Part shown: one piece after another, positions 42,432 to 53,766 of the stretch
Layout: the number at the start of each line of letters is the position of its first letter
How positions within the stretch are numbered: position 1 is the stretch's first letter
NCBI RefSeq assembly: GCF_049243985.1
Contig: NC_135376.1
Coordinates: 39,227,001-39,291,000, forward strand
Origin: Paroedura picta
Taxonomy: Eukaryota; Chordata; Lepidosauria; Squamata; Gekkonidae
Reading direction: 5' to 3'
Length of the DNA: 64,000 nt
Notes under the pieces: generated by a model
Told to the model about the DNA's origin: nothing
The model's database searches: none
Seen by the model: the letters and a program-made list of their open reading frames with translations, nothing else
Program-made: the position numbers and the translations under genes

Positions 42432-43720
42432 GAGGGTGGTATTCAACCCTTTAACTTCCCCAAGCACTCTCCCTTCTCTCCCAAACTGAAAAGGCACCAA
42501 AAAATTTTATAAATAATTTTGAGCTTATCTTTAATAAATTCTGCATCAAATAGCATCAAAGATGAAAACTCTGTTTCGAATAGTGGCATCTGCAGCTAAT
42601 TCTTACTACAGTTCCAAGAGACACATTCTTATCCCGATAGCAAACCTTTTTCAAGTGGTCCTACTAGTCAGGGCTGAGTCATTTTCAGAAACAAACACGC
42701 AAGGGTCACAGATGCAACCGAATCTAAATGTGTTTCCAAACACAAATGTTTGCAGGAAATGTTTCCCATTATTCTCTCAGCTATTCTAATTAGACAACTC
42801 TTCTGACTGTGTGCTGATGGCATAGTGTTAACGAGAGTTTCACCATCACAATCTGCTGTGAATACATTTAGGGGGGCAGATACTAGTGTGAAGCTTATGG
42901 AAGGTCTGCCATCATTTAGATACATCTGCTTTTCCAAAGTGCTGTTTTTTACAAAGCATGCAATCTCCACCAGATATGAAAAAGACAAGACAGGTAGTGA
43001 ATTCTTATGTGTACAACATCTGTTGATGGAATAGTGAGTCAGCATTTGCGCTTCTGGTGTACTGAATTAGAATGTTTGCATGACTTTTTCCTCGCGGCAT
43101 AGTGAGTCTTTTCAGTAACCCCATATCATATGGACTGTACAGAATGTCCAACGTGCACTTTGCTTATATGCCAACACGGGCATATTAATCATTAATGATG
43201 CCTTATGCTGAGGCAGATCAGTGCTCTATTAAGGTCAATATTGCCTATTCTGACTGGCAACTGGTCTCCAGGATCCCAGATATGGATCACATCACCTAGT
43301 CCCTGCTCCTTTTAAACTATGGGTGTGGGATACTAAACCTGCACGCAAAACAGAGATACCAAAGCTGGCCCACTGAGCCATAGCCCTCCCCTCAGTAGGT
43401 GCTCCTTAGCGGAATGCCATAGACAGTAGCAATGTACTTCATGATTGGCGCTGAGAGTAGTGTGCAGGTTTCTGAACAGGTCCAGCTTCTCCCTAGAGGC
43501 TAAAATGACTAAACTGAAACTATTGTACTTTAGTCGCGTCACAAGAAGACAAAAGTCACTGGAAAAGACAAGAATGCTAGGAAAAAATTAAGAAAGTAGG
43601 AAAAGAGAAAGAGCCAATATGAGGTGGATCAACTCAATAAAGGATGTCATGGCCTTCAGTTTGCAAGATCTGAGCAAGATTGTAAATGATAGGACATTTT
43701 GGAGGACATTCATTCATATG

Positions 43721-43992
43721 AGGGCCGGCTTGGTGTAGTGGTTAGGTGTGTGGACTTCTAATCTGGCAAGCTGGGTTTGATTCCTCTCTCCCCCATGTGC
43801 AGCCAGTTGGGTGATCTTGGGCTCGCCACAACACTGATAAAGCTGTTCTGACCGAGCAGTAATATCAGGGCTCTCTCAGCCTCACCTACCTCACAGGGTG
43901 TCGGTTGTGGGGAGAGGAAAGGCGACTGTAAGCTGCTTTGAGCCTCCTTTGGGTAGAGAAAAGTGGCATATAAGAACCAGCTCTTCTTCTTT
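43721..43992 (+). mobile_element. tRNA-derived SINE, (CTT)n-tailed, full length
   Basis: Head CTTGGTGTAGTGGTTAGGTG, box B GGGTTTGATTCC, tail AACCAGCTCTTCTTCT. Flanks carry similar CATTCAT/TATTCAT words that may be a target duplication. Confidence 0.88.
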
Positions 43993-44730
43993 ATTCATCT
44001 TTATTCATCCTCAGAAACATCTGAGAAAAAGACATTCCAGAAGCTGTGTTCCAACATGTCACCCCAGGCTTGAAATGCGAATGTGCAGGTGAATTTGCAG
44101 GGAATTAACTTCAGGGTTGAGAGGGTAATCAGCAAGGTCTGAAGACCCGTTCTTAGAAATGTTTAACATTAAACTGGCACAAACAGTGTGTATTAGCAGC
44201 TTTCTAATGATTAATACCATGTAACCATCAAAGATACAGGGTTTTAGGTAAATAACTCTGTAGGTTCTGAAACAGGAGGGGGAGTTAAGGGAATGTGTGT
44301 TATAGTTGGCTATGTGCTGGTGTGGTTGCTTGGTTTTGCACTTGTGTCCCCCTTTAGCAGGCAGTGAGGTTAAAAGAACAGAATTGTCATAGAATCATAG
44401 AGTTGGAAGGGGCCATACAGGCCATCTAGTCCAACACCCTGCTCAACGCAGGATTAGCCCTAAGCATCCTAAAGCATCCAAGAAAAGTGTGTATCCAACA
44501 TTTGCTTCAAGACTGCCAGTGAGGGGGAGCTCACCACCTCCTTAGGCAGCCTATTCCACTGCTGAACTACTCTGACAGTGAAAATTTTTTTCCTGATATC
44601 TAGCCTATATCGTTGTACTTGGAATTTAAACCCATTACTGCGTGTCCTCTCCTCTGCAGCCGAAACAGCATCCTGCCCTCCTCCAAGTGACAACCTTTCA
44701 AATACTTAAAGAGGGCTATCATGTCCCCTC

Positions 44731-45488
44731 TCAACCTCCTTTTCTCCAGGCTGAACATTCCCAAGTCAACCTATCTTCATAGGGCTTGGTCCCTTGGCCC
44801 CAGATCATCTTCGTCGCTCTCCTCTGTACCCTTTCAATTTTATCTACGTCCTTCTTGAAGTGAGGCCTCCAGAACTGCACACAGTACTCCAAGTGTGGTC
44901 TGACCAGTGCCATATACAATGGGACTATGACATCTTGTGATTTTGATGTGATGCCTCTGTTGATACAGCCCAAAATGGCATTTGCCTTTTTTACCGCTGC
45001 ATCACACTGCCTGCTCATGTTTAGTTTACAATCCACAAGTACCCCAAGGTCTCGTTCACACACAGTGTTACCTAGAAGCGTATCCCCCATCCAGTAGGCA
45101 TGTTTTTCATTTTTCTGACCCAGATGCAGAACTTTACACTTATCTTTATTAAATTGCATCTTGTTCTCATTTGCTCATTTTCCCATTGTGTTCAGATCTC
45201 GTTGAACTCTGTCTCTATCTTGCGGAGTATTTGCCAGTCCTCCCAATTTGGTGTCATCTGCAAACTTGATGAGTAGTCCCTCCACCCCCTCATCTAGATC
45301 ATTAATAAATATGTTAAAATGTACCGGGCCAAGCACCGAGCCCCGAGGTACCCCGCTACTCACCTCTCTCCAGTCTGATGAAACACCATTGACAACAACT
45401 CTTTGAGTGTGGTTCTCTAACCAATTCCCTATCCACCTGACTATCTGAAAATCCAGATTGCAGTCCTTCAATTTATCCATCAGAACAT
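44731..45488 (-). pseudogene. CR1 reverse transcriptase, C-terminal half
   Basis: Starting at [17 protein letters not shown], the frame has [10 protein letters not shown] and FADDTKLG, the catalytic FADD box. After a frame interruption near 45170 it continues with QFNKDKCKVLHLGQ, ERDLGVLVD and PHLEYCVQFW, the thumb and tail of CR1 transcriptases. The last part runs on in another frame to 44469. It is non-functional because the fingers and endonuclease are absent. Confidence 0.88.
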
Positions 45489-46262
45489 CACAGGCAAGAT
45501 TGAAGAGAATACCACTTGTGCCCCCATTTGCTTGAGCTTCCTCCCCAGATCTTGATAGTCTTTTTTAATAGGAGCGATGGTATTCAGGGACATGTCATTC
45601 GTTCCCACATGGACCATCACAAATGGGTAGCGATCCGTAGATTTGAGGAGTTTGGGCAGCCGTTCTGAAACATCTTTAATTTTCGCCCCTGGCAAGCAAC
45701 ACACCTCTTGGGTTAGGGGGTCGGCCCCAGCCACATAGCGATCCATTCCTCTTAGCAGGGAGTCTCCAATTACCAGTACTCTCCTTTTTTTTCCCTTCTC
45801 AATTCCATTTCCTTCTGTCCCCGTGGCCTCTTCCCTTTGTCTTGGACTTTGTTTTGGGACCTCTTCCCTTGTTGACCCTTGCACCTCCTCTGCAAGGGCC
45901 TGAAATCTATCCTGGAGCTCCAAAGGCCCCGAGAACTGTCTTGCTCTTCGCCGTTGAGTCTTTTTACGAACTGTCTGCAGAGGCTCCCTATTGTGGTCAA
46001 TCTCCTTATCCTCTTCAGGACTAGTTGTATTGTCTTTATTCCGAGTTACAGGGCTCTGGTCTATGAACTCCTCCCGTTTCTTACTTTGGGTCAGAGTAAT
46101 AATTCTGTTTTCTAATCCCCTAATCTTTTCCTCCAAATGTCTTACCAGCTTACACTTGGGGCAGCTGTAGTCCATCTTGTCTTCTGGGAGGAAGGCAATC
46201 ATGTCACATTCACTGCAGATGATGGGATGAGGTTCATTGTAATGTCTAGGCAGTGCAAGTAC
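45480..46262 (-). pseudogene. CR1 ORF1 remnant: zinc finger, coiled coil, SGNH esterase
   Basis: An open frame continues upstream of the first ATG (46202) and contains CSEC and, 14 residues on, CPKC, a PHD-like zinc finger. A coiled coil HLEEKIRGLENRIITL follows, then a charged linker. An SGNH/GDSL esterase starts with block I VLVIGDSLLRGMD and continues to HVGTNDM. The frame ends at SSILPV, where the deletion begins, so the final Asp-x-x-His block is lost. The esterase in CR1 ORF1 is known from the family. Confidence 0.85.
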
Positions 46263-46519
46263 TAGAGAAATATAATCTACTGATATAATCTACTGATTCT
46301 AATTGCTTGGCCAAGAACCCCTCTCTCGCTCTTCGGCTCGCGCCTCTGGCGAGGAGCAGCCCTTTTTAATCCTCCCAACAATTACCCAGCAATCACCTCA
46401 CCCAGGCAGCACAATAGCCTCACCTGGTCAGCAGCAACTCTCCCCAGTAGCTCTCTCCACGTGCTCTCAGTTGTCTGAGCTCTCAGTTGTCTGAACTCTC
46501 TGTCCTTCATTCCCAATTT

Positions 46520-48070
46520 CTTAGGGGCTTTCTAAACACAGAGATGGCAATATTATATTACCCCAAAACCTTAATGATGCTCATATCCTTCTTACATTTA
46601 TTTCCTCTTTCATTTTCTAAATTACTTATAGGGGTGACCTTAATGTGTTTTGCAAATGAATTCTTTCTTGTATGAAAAAGCAACTTTTTTTGCTGTACAC
46701 TTGGCTGTCTTTGAATTCCACTAGAGGTGTTTTTTTCTGTCTCCGTTGGGACTAGTTCTATAGTCTCTCAGCTCCCTGACATCTCTTGTTCGCAGATCAA
46801 TAAACAAAGAGAAGGCCATGATTTCTAGACAACATGCAGTCCCCCCCATCCTACCTCAACGGACAAGGAAAAGAATGTTCCATCCTGTCTCTCCGTGGCC
46901 AGTTCTGTTGTTTTTCCTCTGAGCTTGTGGAAATGCCCCTTAGCATCCCCTCCCCTTCCCATATACGCACACTTTGGTTTATAACACAGGAATTTGCTTC
47001 TGCTGGGTTATTTTGAGTGTACTTGATGAAAAAAGTCAACTCTGAACTCTGTCATGGCTATATTTAGCTGGGACCTCTCTCCCAGGGATTCAGACTCTAT
47101 TTGGAAAGCTTGCAGCTTGGTGTGCAGCCAATTCATTTCTTTTTTACACAGACATCCCTCAGCATATGGCAAAGGTGTTGTTTTTTTGTCCTCATTTTGT
47201 TTTTATGAGTAACAATCATTGCTGTGTTCACCTGGCCAGCCGACAACACTCCTTTTTAGAGTCCATCTGATGTGGTGGACAAATGGAGGGATAGACAGCA
47301 TGTCGCTCCTGAGACACCCAGCATTAAGTTCAAAGCCTACATAGTTGCAGTGCTAAGTTTACTGGGAAGAAAGCACTGTACTAATTTGCTTTTAAAGCCA
47401 AATATGTAGGACAGGAAAACAGCAGGCTTGGCTTTATTCCAGTGGTAGATTTACTCCAGATTCATCAATTACTCTAATCCTAATTCAATATAAAAATTGT
47501 GAAAGTCTTATGATCTGCAGTACTGCTGTACAGGGGTGGTGACCTGGTTCCAGCTATACTTGCAAGTACACAACAGAAAGGTAAGGTATACTTCCATCTG
47601 CATCAAATAAGGGAACATTAGTTCAGTGGAGTTGGGGCAAAAATCAGCACCACACTACAGATGTGCAGGAGCACCAGTATCCACATTGGCAATAGTTGTA
47701 CATATACAGAAACAGCCACATGGAACAGTTTCCGTTAATGGATCAGGTCTAATATCTGAAATGTTAATATGTATATGGAGGCTTATAGCTTATTCATGCA
47801 TCACTCCCAAAACTTACTGTCGATATGAACCAAAAACATTTCAATAGTGGAATATGAGCATTTTCTTATCTTAACAAATGCATCAATATAAAGCAGCTGT
47901 GGTGTGAAATGCCGCAGTGTAATAAGGGCAGGTGCCTTTACCATGCTGTGCTTCCCTTTTCTCATTCTTTTTCATAAGTGTCTGAATGAGGCCAACATTG
48001 TTTTTTTGTGAAATTTGTGAATTTAATCTGACTAAAATCAAAACACAGCAGTTGCCCACACACCTTATAG
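46520..48070. other. Intergenic, nothing recognised
   Basis: AT-rich sequence without supported exon, repeat or regulatory site. Confidence 0.5.
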
Positions 48071-48206
48071 CAGGGGTAGTCAAACTGCGGCCCTCCAGAT
48101 GTCCATGGACTATAATTCCCAGGAGCCCCTGCCAGTGAACGCTGGCAGGGGCTCATGGGAATTGTAGTCCATGGACATCTGGAGGGCCGCAGTTTGACTA
48201 CCCCTG
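48071..48206. mobile_element. Palindromic hAT MITE, copy 2 (136 bp)
   Basis: Same ends and near-perfect palindrome as copy 1. A perfect 8-bp duplication CCTTATAG flanks it (48063-48070, 48207-48214). Confidence 0.93.
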
Positions 48207-48382
48207 CCTTATAGAATGAAATCAAATGGATTATAGACAGAGACATGGGGAAACTTTTATAATTTATATATTGTTATGATAATCTCTGACCCCAAACAGA
48301 CTGGAGGATGGATAAGAAACAAGCCCAACCCACCCACCCCCAACTCTAGTTTGGGAAATCCCTGGACATTTGGGGATGGACT

Positions 48383-48597
48383 GGGGTTGCTAGCTTTGTG
48401 TGAAGAAATGCCTGGAGATGGGGGGAGGGAAGCGGAGCCTGAGGAGGGTGGGATCTGGGGAGGGAAAGAACTTCAGCAAGGTAAAATATCAAGGACTCCA
48501 CCCTCCCAAGCAGCCCCTTTCTACAGGCAAACTGACCTCTATTGTCTGGAGATAAATTATAATAGTGGGAGATTGCTAGGCCCCACCTTTCAACCCT
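48383..48597 (+). repeat. GGTTGCCAGCTCC TIR repeat
   Basis: GGGTTGCTAGCTTTGTG opens, CCCACCTTTCAACCCT closes, with AACTTCAGCAAGGTAAAAT and CCCTCCCAAGCAGCCCC inside. The next copy starts immediately. Confidence 0.65.
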
Positions 48598-48756
48598 AGG
48601 GTAGTACCTAGGGGGCAGGGTTTGGGGAGGAGATGGACCTCAGTGGGATATAATGCTATATAATGCCACCCTCCATTGCCATCATTTTTCTCCGGCTGGA
48701 GCTAAGTAGTCATTTTGGGAAATTTCTAAGCCCTACGCGGAGGTTTGCAACCCTAA
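48598..48756 (+). repeat. GGTTGCCAGCTCC TIR repeat, adjacent second copy
   Basis: A shorter copy in the same sense ends GGAGGTTTGCAACCCT. Abutting copies suggest tandem duplication or preferred insertion. Confidence 0.6.
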
Positions 48757-48929
48757 CTACAAATGCAGTCTACTCTTCTGTTAAACTAAATGGCATTAAA
48801 CTGTCCATTGGAAAGCATGCTTGAGTCCTATTGATTTCAATGGAGTTTAGGTATACTTTTTACTTGATTGTATGCCATCTCCCAAATGGGTAATCAGGGC
48901 AAAAATACACAGAAACAGGCATCCATTTC

Positions 48930-49130
48930 ATTGAGCTGGAAGGGGCCATACAGGCCATCATGTCCAATCCTGTTCAATGCAAGATCAGCCTAAAGCATCA
49001 ATGATAAGTATCTGCCCAGCCACTGCTTGGAGACTGTCAGTGTGTATCTTTAACTAAATTAAAATTGCTCGTTTTCCTTATGCTGAAAAGGTCCTTCCTG
49101 GAACCAGGATTGTACACAGGATTGTACACA
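48930..49130 (-). mobile_element. CR1 LINE 3' fragment
   Basis: GAGCTGGAAGGGGCCATACA then GGCCATCATGTCCAATCCTG is the reversed CR1 3' region, followed by worn coding-derived sequence. Confidence 0.75.
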
Positions 49131-50765
49131 TACACACATGTACCATCATTCATACCACTAGAAATATCACTGAACCATCCTCTCCTATCCAAAGCAACCT
49201 TCACATGGCAAATGCATGGAACCACAGTCAGTCCTGTGGCATGAGCACTACTTGCATGAGTGACAGATGTCAGTACTCCACATAGGTTTTTTAGAATTCT
49301 GTGTAATGTTGTTGTAAGGTATGAAACTGCCCTTATTATAGCAAACTGTGCTCAGTTGGGAGAGGAAACCGTTCAGGTAGCTGGCAGCCCAGAACATCAT
49401 AGCATTAATTTTCAATGTGAAATACCTGGCTTACTCTTCAGAGAGACATAGCAATGTCATGTAGCCACACTAAGCAGCAACATCAGCCCCAGGAAGGGTG
49501 GATGATAGGGTTCACTTCAGGGATGCATGATAGCATTTTGCACCTGTGACTCAGTTGTGGCGTTGGGCTTGGTATTTTAGCCAGAGAAGTCCCTGATGTC
49601 TTGTGCCAATTTAGAACCCAAGTTATGATTATTCAGTATAACTGTCTGGCAGAAGAGTCGGCCATCAGACCCAGAGTGATCCTGCCAATTCCTGTTCACT
49701 CTGAGCAGATGGATTTTATTAAAAGAGATCAAGCAGTAACACTATCTCACACCTCTTTGCCTTCGTTGTGGGTTCCCATCGGTGCTGTGTCAGCTCAGCA
49801 ACCTGGTGAAGGCAAGATGGCTTGGGATGAAAGAACGTCATATTCCTTGTAGCCTTTATGTACTTAGAGAGGGATAAGAAAAGGTTCTGTGTTTCTGTTT
49901 ATGTTGAATTCTCCTTGGATGAGTTAGGCAAATGAAGAAATAATCACATGCATGTGACTTGGCACATCTCTCAATTCTATTCAGTCTGTGCTATCAGCAG
50001 CTCATTTAGCTGAACAAACTGAGCTTCTACTATGGGCAATTTGGCTGGTAGCATTAAGAGCAGGAAGAATTTCTGATGGAATTACGTGGCTTTCACTAAC
50101 CATGAGCCAATGCTGTCTCCAAATCATTGAGTATCTGGATAGATTTTGCAAGGTACCAAATCTGCTCTGAGTTGGAGCAAAAACAATTCTCCTCTGAATA
50201 TCTTTCCTTTCTTCTTGTGCTTTTGTAGCTGTACTTAAATTTCCAAATGCTCTCAGATGACCTGACTGAGAAACCAACAGAGCAAGTTTTCCCACTTTGA
50301 ATATTCATTATTAACTACTTCCCAAATCCCCCTGGGCATTAAGGTATAAATATCTTAAAAGCTAGACCACTGGGCACCAGAACAGGAAAAATCAAACCCA
50401 TCTGGCTTCTTTCTGCAATAAGAGTAATTGGGGGAGCTCAAAACCAGCAGCACTCTTCCTTCTTTTCAGTTCAGTTTTCATCTTCAACTATCTTTGTGAG
50501 TCTTATCATAACAAGCACCTAGACCTACACACACACACACACACGTGTAAATGCTTTGATATTGCATTTAGCCTGATTTGACGTCTACTGGAATCAAGTT
50601 GCAAGGTTTCTGTAGTAAAAGAATAGAAAGCTGATGAGTCCCATAAAGAAAAAGGAAACACAAAGCTAATGATTAGAGAGAGGGAATTATAGGAAGATGT
50701 GCACATCTTTAATACAAAAAAGTCCAGAAGAACAGCAGTATAAAAAGATCAGTTTACATTACAAG
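49131..50765. other. Intergenic; (CA)n tract at 50526-50544
   Basis: A short CA microsatellite is the only clear feature. Confidence 0.5.
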
Positions 50766-50925
50766 GTTGCAGTTTTAACTTGGGAAATTGAGGTGGTTTA
50801 AGGGTGGTGCCTAGGAATTTGGGGAGGGAGGGAGCTCAATGCGTTCTGAAGCTGCTGTTTCTTCCAGGGAAACTGGACAGTTGTACTGGGAGAACTTGAG
50901 GCCCCACCAGGAGATGGATAATTCT
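50766..50925 (+). repeat. GGTTGCCAGCTCC-family copy, worn
   Basis: GGTTGCAGTTTTAACTTGGG, AATTTGGGGAGGGAGGG and CTGTTTCTTCCAGGGAAACT are recognisable; the right terminus is degraded. Confidence 0.5.
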
Positions 50926-51937
50926 AATGGGATTCAGTCTGGATTCTGCTGCTTCCTTGCATGAGGATATATTTGCTAGATGTTATGCAAAAGCCTGTCA
51001 ATCTTGAAGAGCCCTAAAAGAAAGAAGAAAGCTAATGGGATGCAAAGACAGCAACCAAAGCAGTGACAGGACTGTTGGAGCACTGGGCTGGTGAGTTGGT
51101 CAGCTTTGGTTCTCTGGCATCTCAAAGACCAAGAGGAATAGTTTACAGTTTGTGATAGTCCCATATATTCTTTTTTATGTTATGTTATTTGGCGTTTTTT
51201 TTGGTTTGTTTGCCTTTAGAAATTTGTCAAATACATTGGATGCAAAGAAGGAAGTGTGTATATGCTCTGAATAAATAAATAAATATGGCTTGGAAAGTCT
51301 ACAGCAAATACCCATTAAAGGGATGCAGCCAGTAATTTACTCATCAAGATCAATCTAAACAGCATCCATTCATAAATATTGCACATGCTCTGAATTGGAA
51401 TTATTTCTGTTTCAGATGGGTCAAGTTTCTTCCAGTCAACAAGTTTATTTTGATACCTTATTGTTTTGGGATGGGATGGGATGGGATGGAGCAGAAAAGA
51501 CAGATAGATGTGCAACAGCTGTGTCCAACTTTAGTTCCTATCAAGCATTTTTCTGCTCAGCATTTCTGTTTTTTTTTTTTGTTACCTTTTATTACACCAT
51601 CTTAGCAACTTGGTCAAGACTGTGAAAATAGGCTGACCCTTTCTAAGCTGGAATAGCAACACAATTCCCCTTTGCCTGGGGTAAGGGGCATCACTTCAGC
51701 ACTTGAAAAGGCAGGGGGGAGCAAGAGCACCTTATCCTGCTGTTATGTGGGCTTCATAAGAATTGGGCCCTTGCAGGCATATTAAAGCACTTCATTAAGT
51801 TGTAAAATAGAAGCAGCACCCAGAGGTTGGACCCTGGGACACCATTATGTCTAGCTTGGCTCTCATACAGGGAGTTTACACTTGTTCATCTTTTCAATCA
51901 AGGTTCTTGACATGGGTATGGACAAATGTTTGCGTTA

Positions 51938-52075
51938 ATTATTATTATTTATTACATTTCTATGCCGCCCCTCCCCATAGGTTCAGTTTGGCTTACAGCA
52001 TTATTAAACAATAAAACATACCATTAAAACATATATATGCTAATCAAAATATAAAATTTGTTAAAATCTCACAAG
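51938..52075 (-). mobile_element. L2-like LINE 3' end
   Basis: (ATT)n then TTATTACATTTCTATGCCGC and GGTTCAGTTTGGCTTACAGC is the reversed 3' end of an L2-type LINE. A weaker copy lies at 55010-55100. Confidence 0.55.
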
Positions 52076-52525
52076 CAGCCATCATTTTCAGGGTCACCAG
52101 GAAATAGTCTGCTGTACTGTAGGACAACAAAAGCACAAAAAATGGCACATGAAGTTTCTTAGGAGGAAATGCCAAGGCTCATCCCTGTTTACTTGGCTAC
52201 CATCTATGAGAGTCAGCTTTGTGATTTAAGGTAGGATCAAGCACAGAGACAGAATGCACATGCTCCTGGGATTCTGCTATAATTTGGGGGATCCATCAAT
52301 CTTTGATTGATCTTCATGCTGCCCCTGCTCTCAGCAGCAGCCGCAACAAAACAAAACTGGCCTGAAATGGTGGGTGTATATTACTGATATTCTAGATCTG
52401 TTATGACCAGCCATACAAGTATTTAACAACTTCTTCAGCCAAGTTGAAATGGTGAATCTCAGTACTAGGCTGTTCACAGTCAAAACATGTTACTGTTCTC
52501 AGATGAATGGTTGACCTGGTCTGCA

Positions 52526-52675
52526 GGGTTGTCAGCTCCAGATTGAGAAATTCCTGGAGGTGGAGTTTGGGGAGGGACCTTATCACGCTCAAAAGCAGCC
52601 ATTTTCCCTAGGGGAACTGACCTTGGTTGTCTGAAGATCACTTATCATAACTCCAGGTGCAAGCCAACGGAGGCA
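52526..52675 (+). repeat. GGTTGCCAGCTCC-family copy
   Basis: GGGTTGTCAGCTCCAGATTG, AAATTCCTGGAGGTGGAG and AAAGCAGCCATTTTCCCTAG are intact; the 3' end is worn. Confidence 0.55.
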
Positions 52676-53145
52676 GCTGGCTATGACTGGTGATAACATG
52701 TAGTAAACTTGGTAGAACAAGGGCAGCTATTCCAGAGTTTGCTTCCCACAGTTTCTTTGCTTCCCACAGTTGCTAATGGACAATCATTCATTGATAGCAA
52801 CCATAGAGTGTGTGAAAATGCATTAGGCTAGTTGAAAGGGCTTTCTTCCCTTTCCTTTTATCCACCTTTTATTGCTAATATTAACTCACTGTAGTATTTG
52901 TGGTGCAAGGCTATGCAATGTACCCAATGAAAACATATACCGTGGCAGTTTCTGTCCAGTCGTTTCACAATGACTGGGTGGAATGCATACACTTTGTCCT
53001 CAAACACCGTCTATGTCACTCACAGTATGGACACATATAATTAAAATGACCCCATAAAGCACAGCTTTGTTTTGCATCAGGCGCTCACACTTGTAGAGTA
53101 ATGAACAAGACAGAATAGCTACACCTTACAGAATGTTAGCAATTA

Positions 53146-53764
53146 CAGTATTTGCTGGCGTATAAGACTACTTTCCCCCCCAGAAAAAACATGCCTCCAA
53201 GTGGGAGGGTCGTCCTATATACCGGGTGCACTTCAGTTGGGATAGACATAGCTGCCCATAGTGGCTCATAGTACTGTAATGCAGTGGTCCCCAACCTTTT
53301 TATCACCGGGGACCGGTCAACGCTTGACAATTTTATTGAGGCCCGGGGGGGGTGTAGTCTTTTGGTGAGGGACATCACCGCCGCCTGAGCCCCTACTCAA
53401 CTTGCTTTCCTGCCAGTGCTCCTGACTTCCTGCCACCCACTGGGGGTTGCTGCCAGCAGCAACTGTGCAGTGCAATGCCGAGGAGGAGCCCCAGCTATGG
53501 CAGCCACCAGAGAGCACCAAAGGTGAGCTGGTGGCAGAATAGCAGGGCAGCCCCTGAGGCAGCAGCCAGGGAGGAGGACGAGGAGGAGCCGCGGCCCGGT
53601 GCCAACTGATCCACGGACCGGTCCCGGTCCCTGGACCGGGGGTTGGGGACCACTGCTGTAATGTAATATAACAAACTTTATATTTTGAGTGGAAATGTTG
53701 GGGGGTCGTCTTATACGCCTAGTCATCTTATACGCCAAGTCGTCTTATACGCCGGCAAATACAG
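53146..53764. mobile_element. Tc1/mariner (Tigger/pogo-like) MITE holding a hAT insert
   Basis: Left end CAGTATTTGCTGGCG then TATAAGAC and right end GTCTTATACGCCGGC then AAATACAG are inverted repeats with few mismatches, each next to TA. Short GTCGTCTTATACGCC words repeat near the right end. Removing the insert leaves about 240 bp. Confidence 0.7.
53282..53655. mobile_element. Non-autonomous hAT, 374 bp, nested
   Basis: Ends CAGTGGTCCCCAACC and GGTTGGGGACCACTG are perfect inverted repeats; subterminal GGGACCGGTC / GACCGGTCCC also pair. A perfect 8-bp duplication CTGTAATG flanks it (53274-53281, 53656-53663). It sits inside the Tigger-like MITE and is therefore younger. Confidence 0.92.
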
Positions 53765-53766
53765 TA

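Larger units (their letters stand above)
44388..46515 (-). mobile_element. CR1 LINE with large internal deletion
   Basis: The 3' end at 44388 is CCAACTCTATGATTCTATGA on the minus strand, the CR1 terminal octamer repeat. The order from the right is a probable 5' UTR, ORF1 (zinc finger, coiled coil, esterase) and, directly joined, the C-terminal half of the reverse transcriptase. The endonuclease and the N-terminal half of the transcriptase are missing. Reading frames are still long, so the copy is fairly young. The 5' limit is approximate. Confidence 0.88.

Noticed and set aside
44469-46202. Consecutive minus-strand frames considered as a host gene
   Set aside because: They have FADD reverse transcriptase and esterase motifs and end in the CR1 terminal octamer, so they are a LINE.
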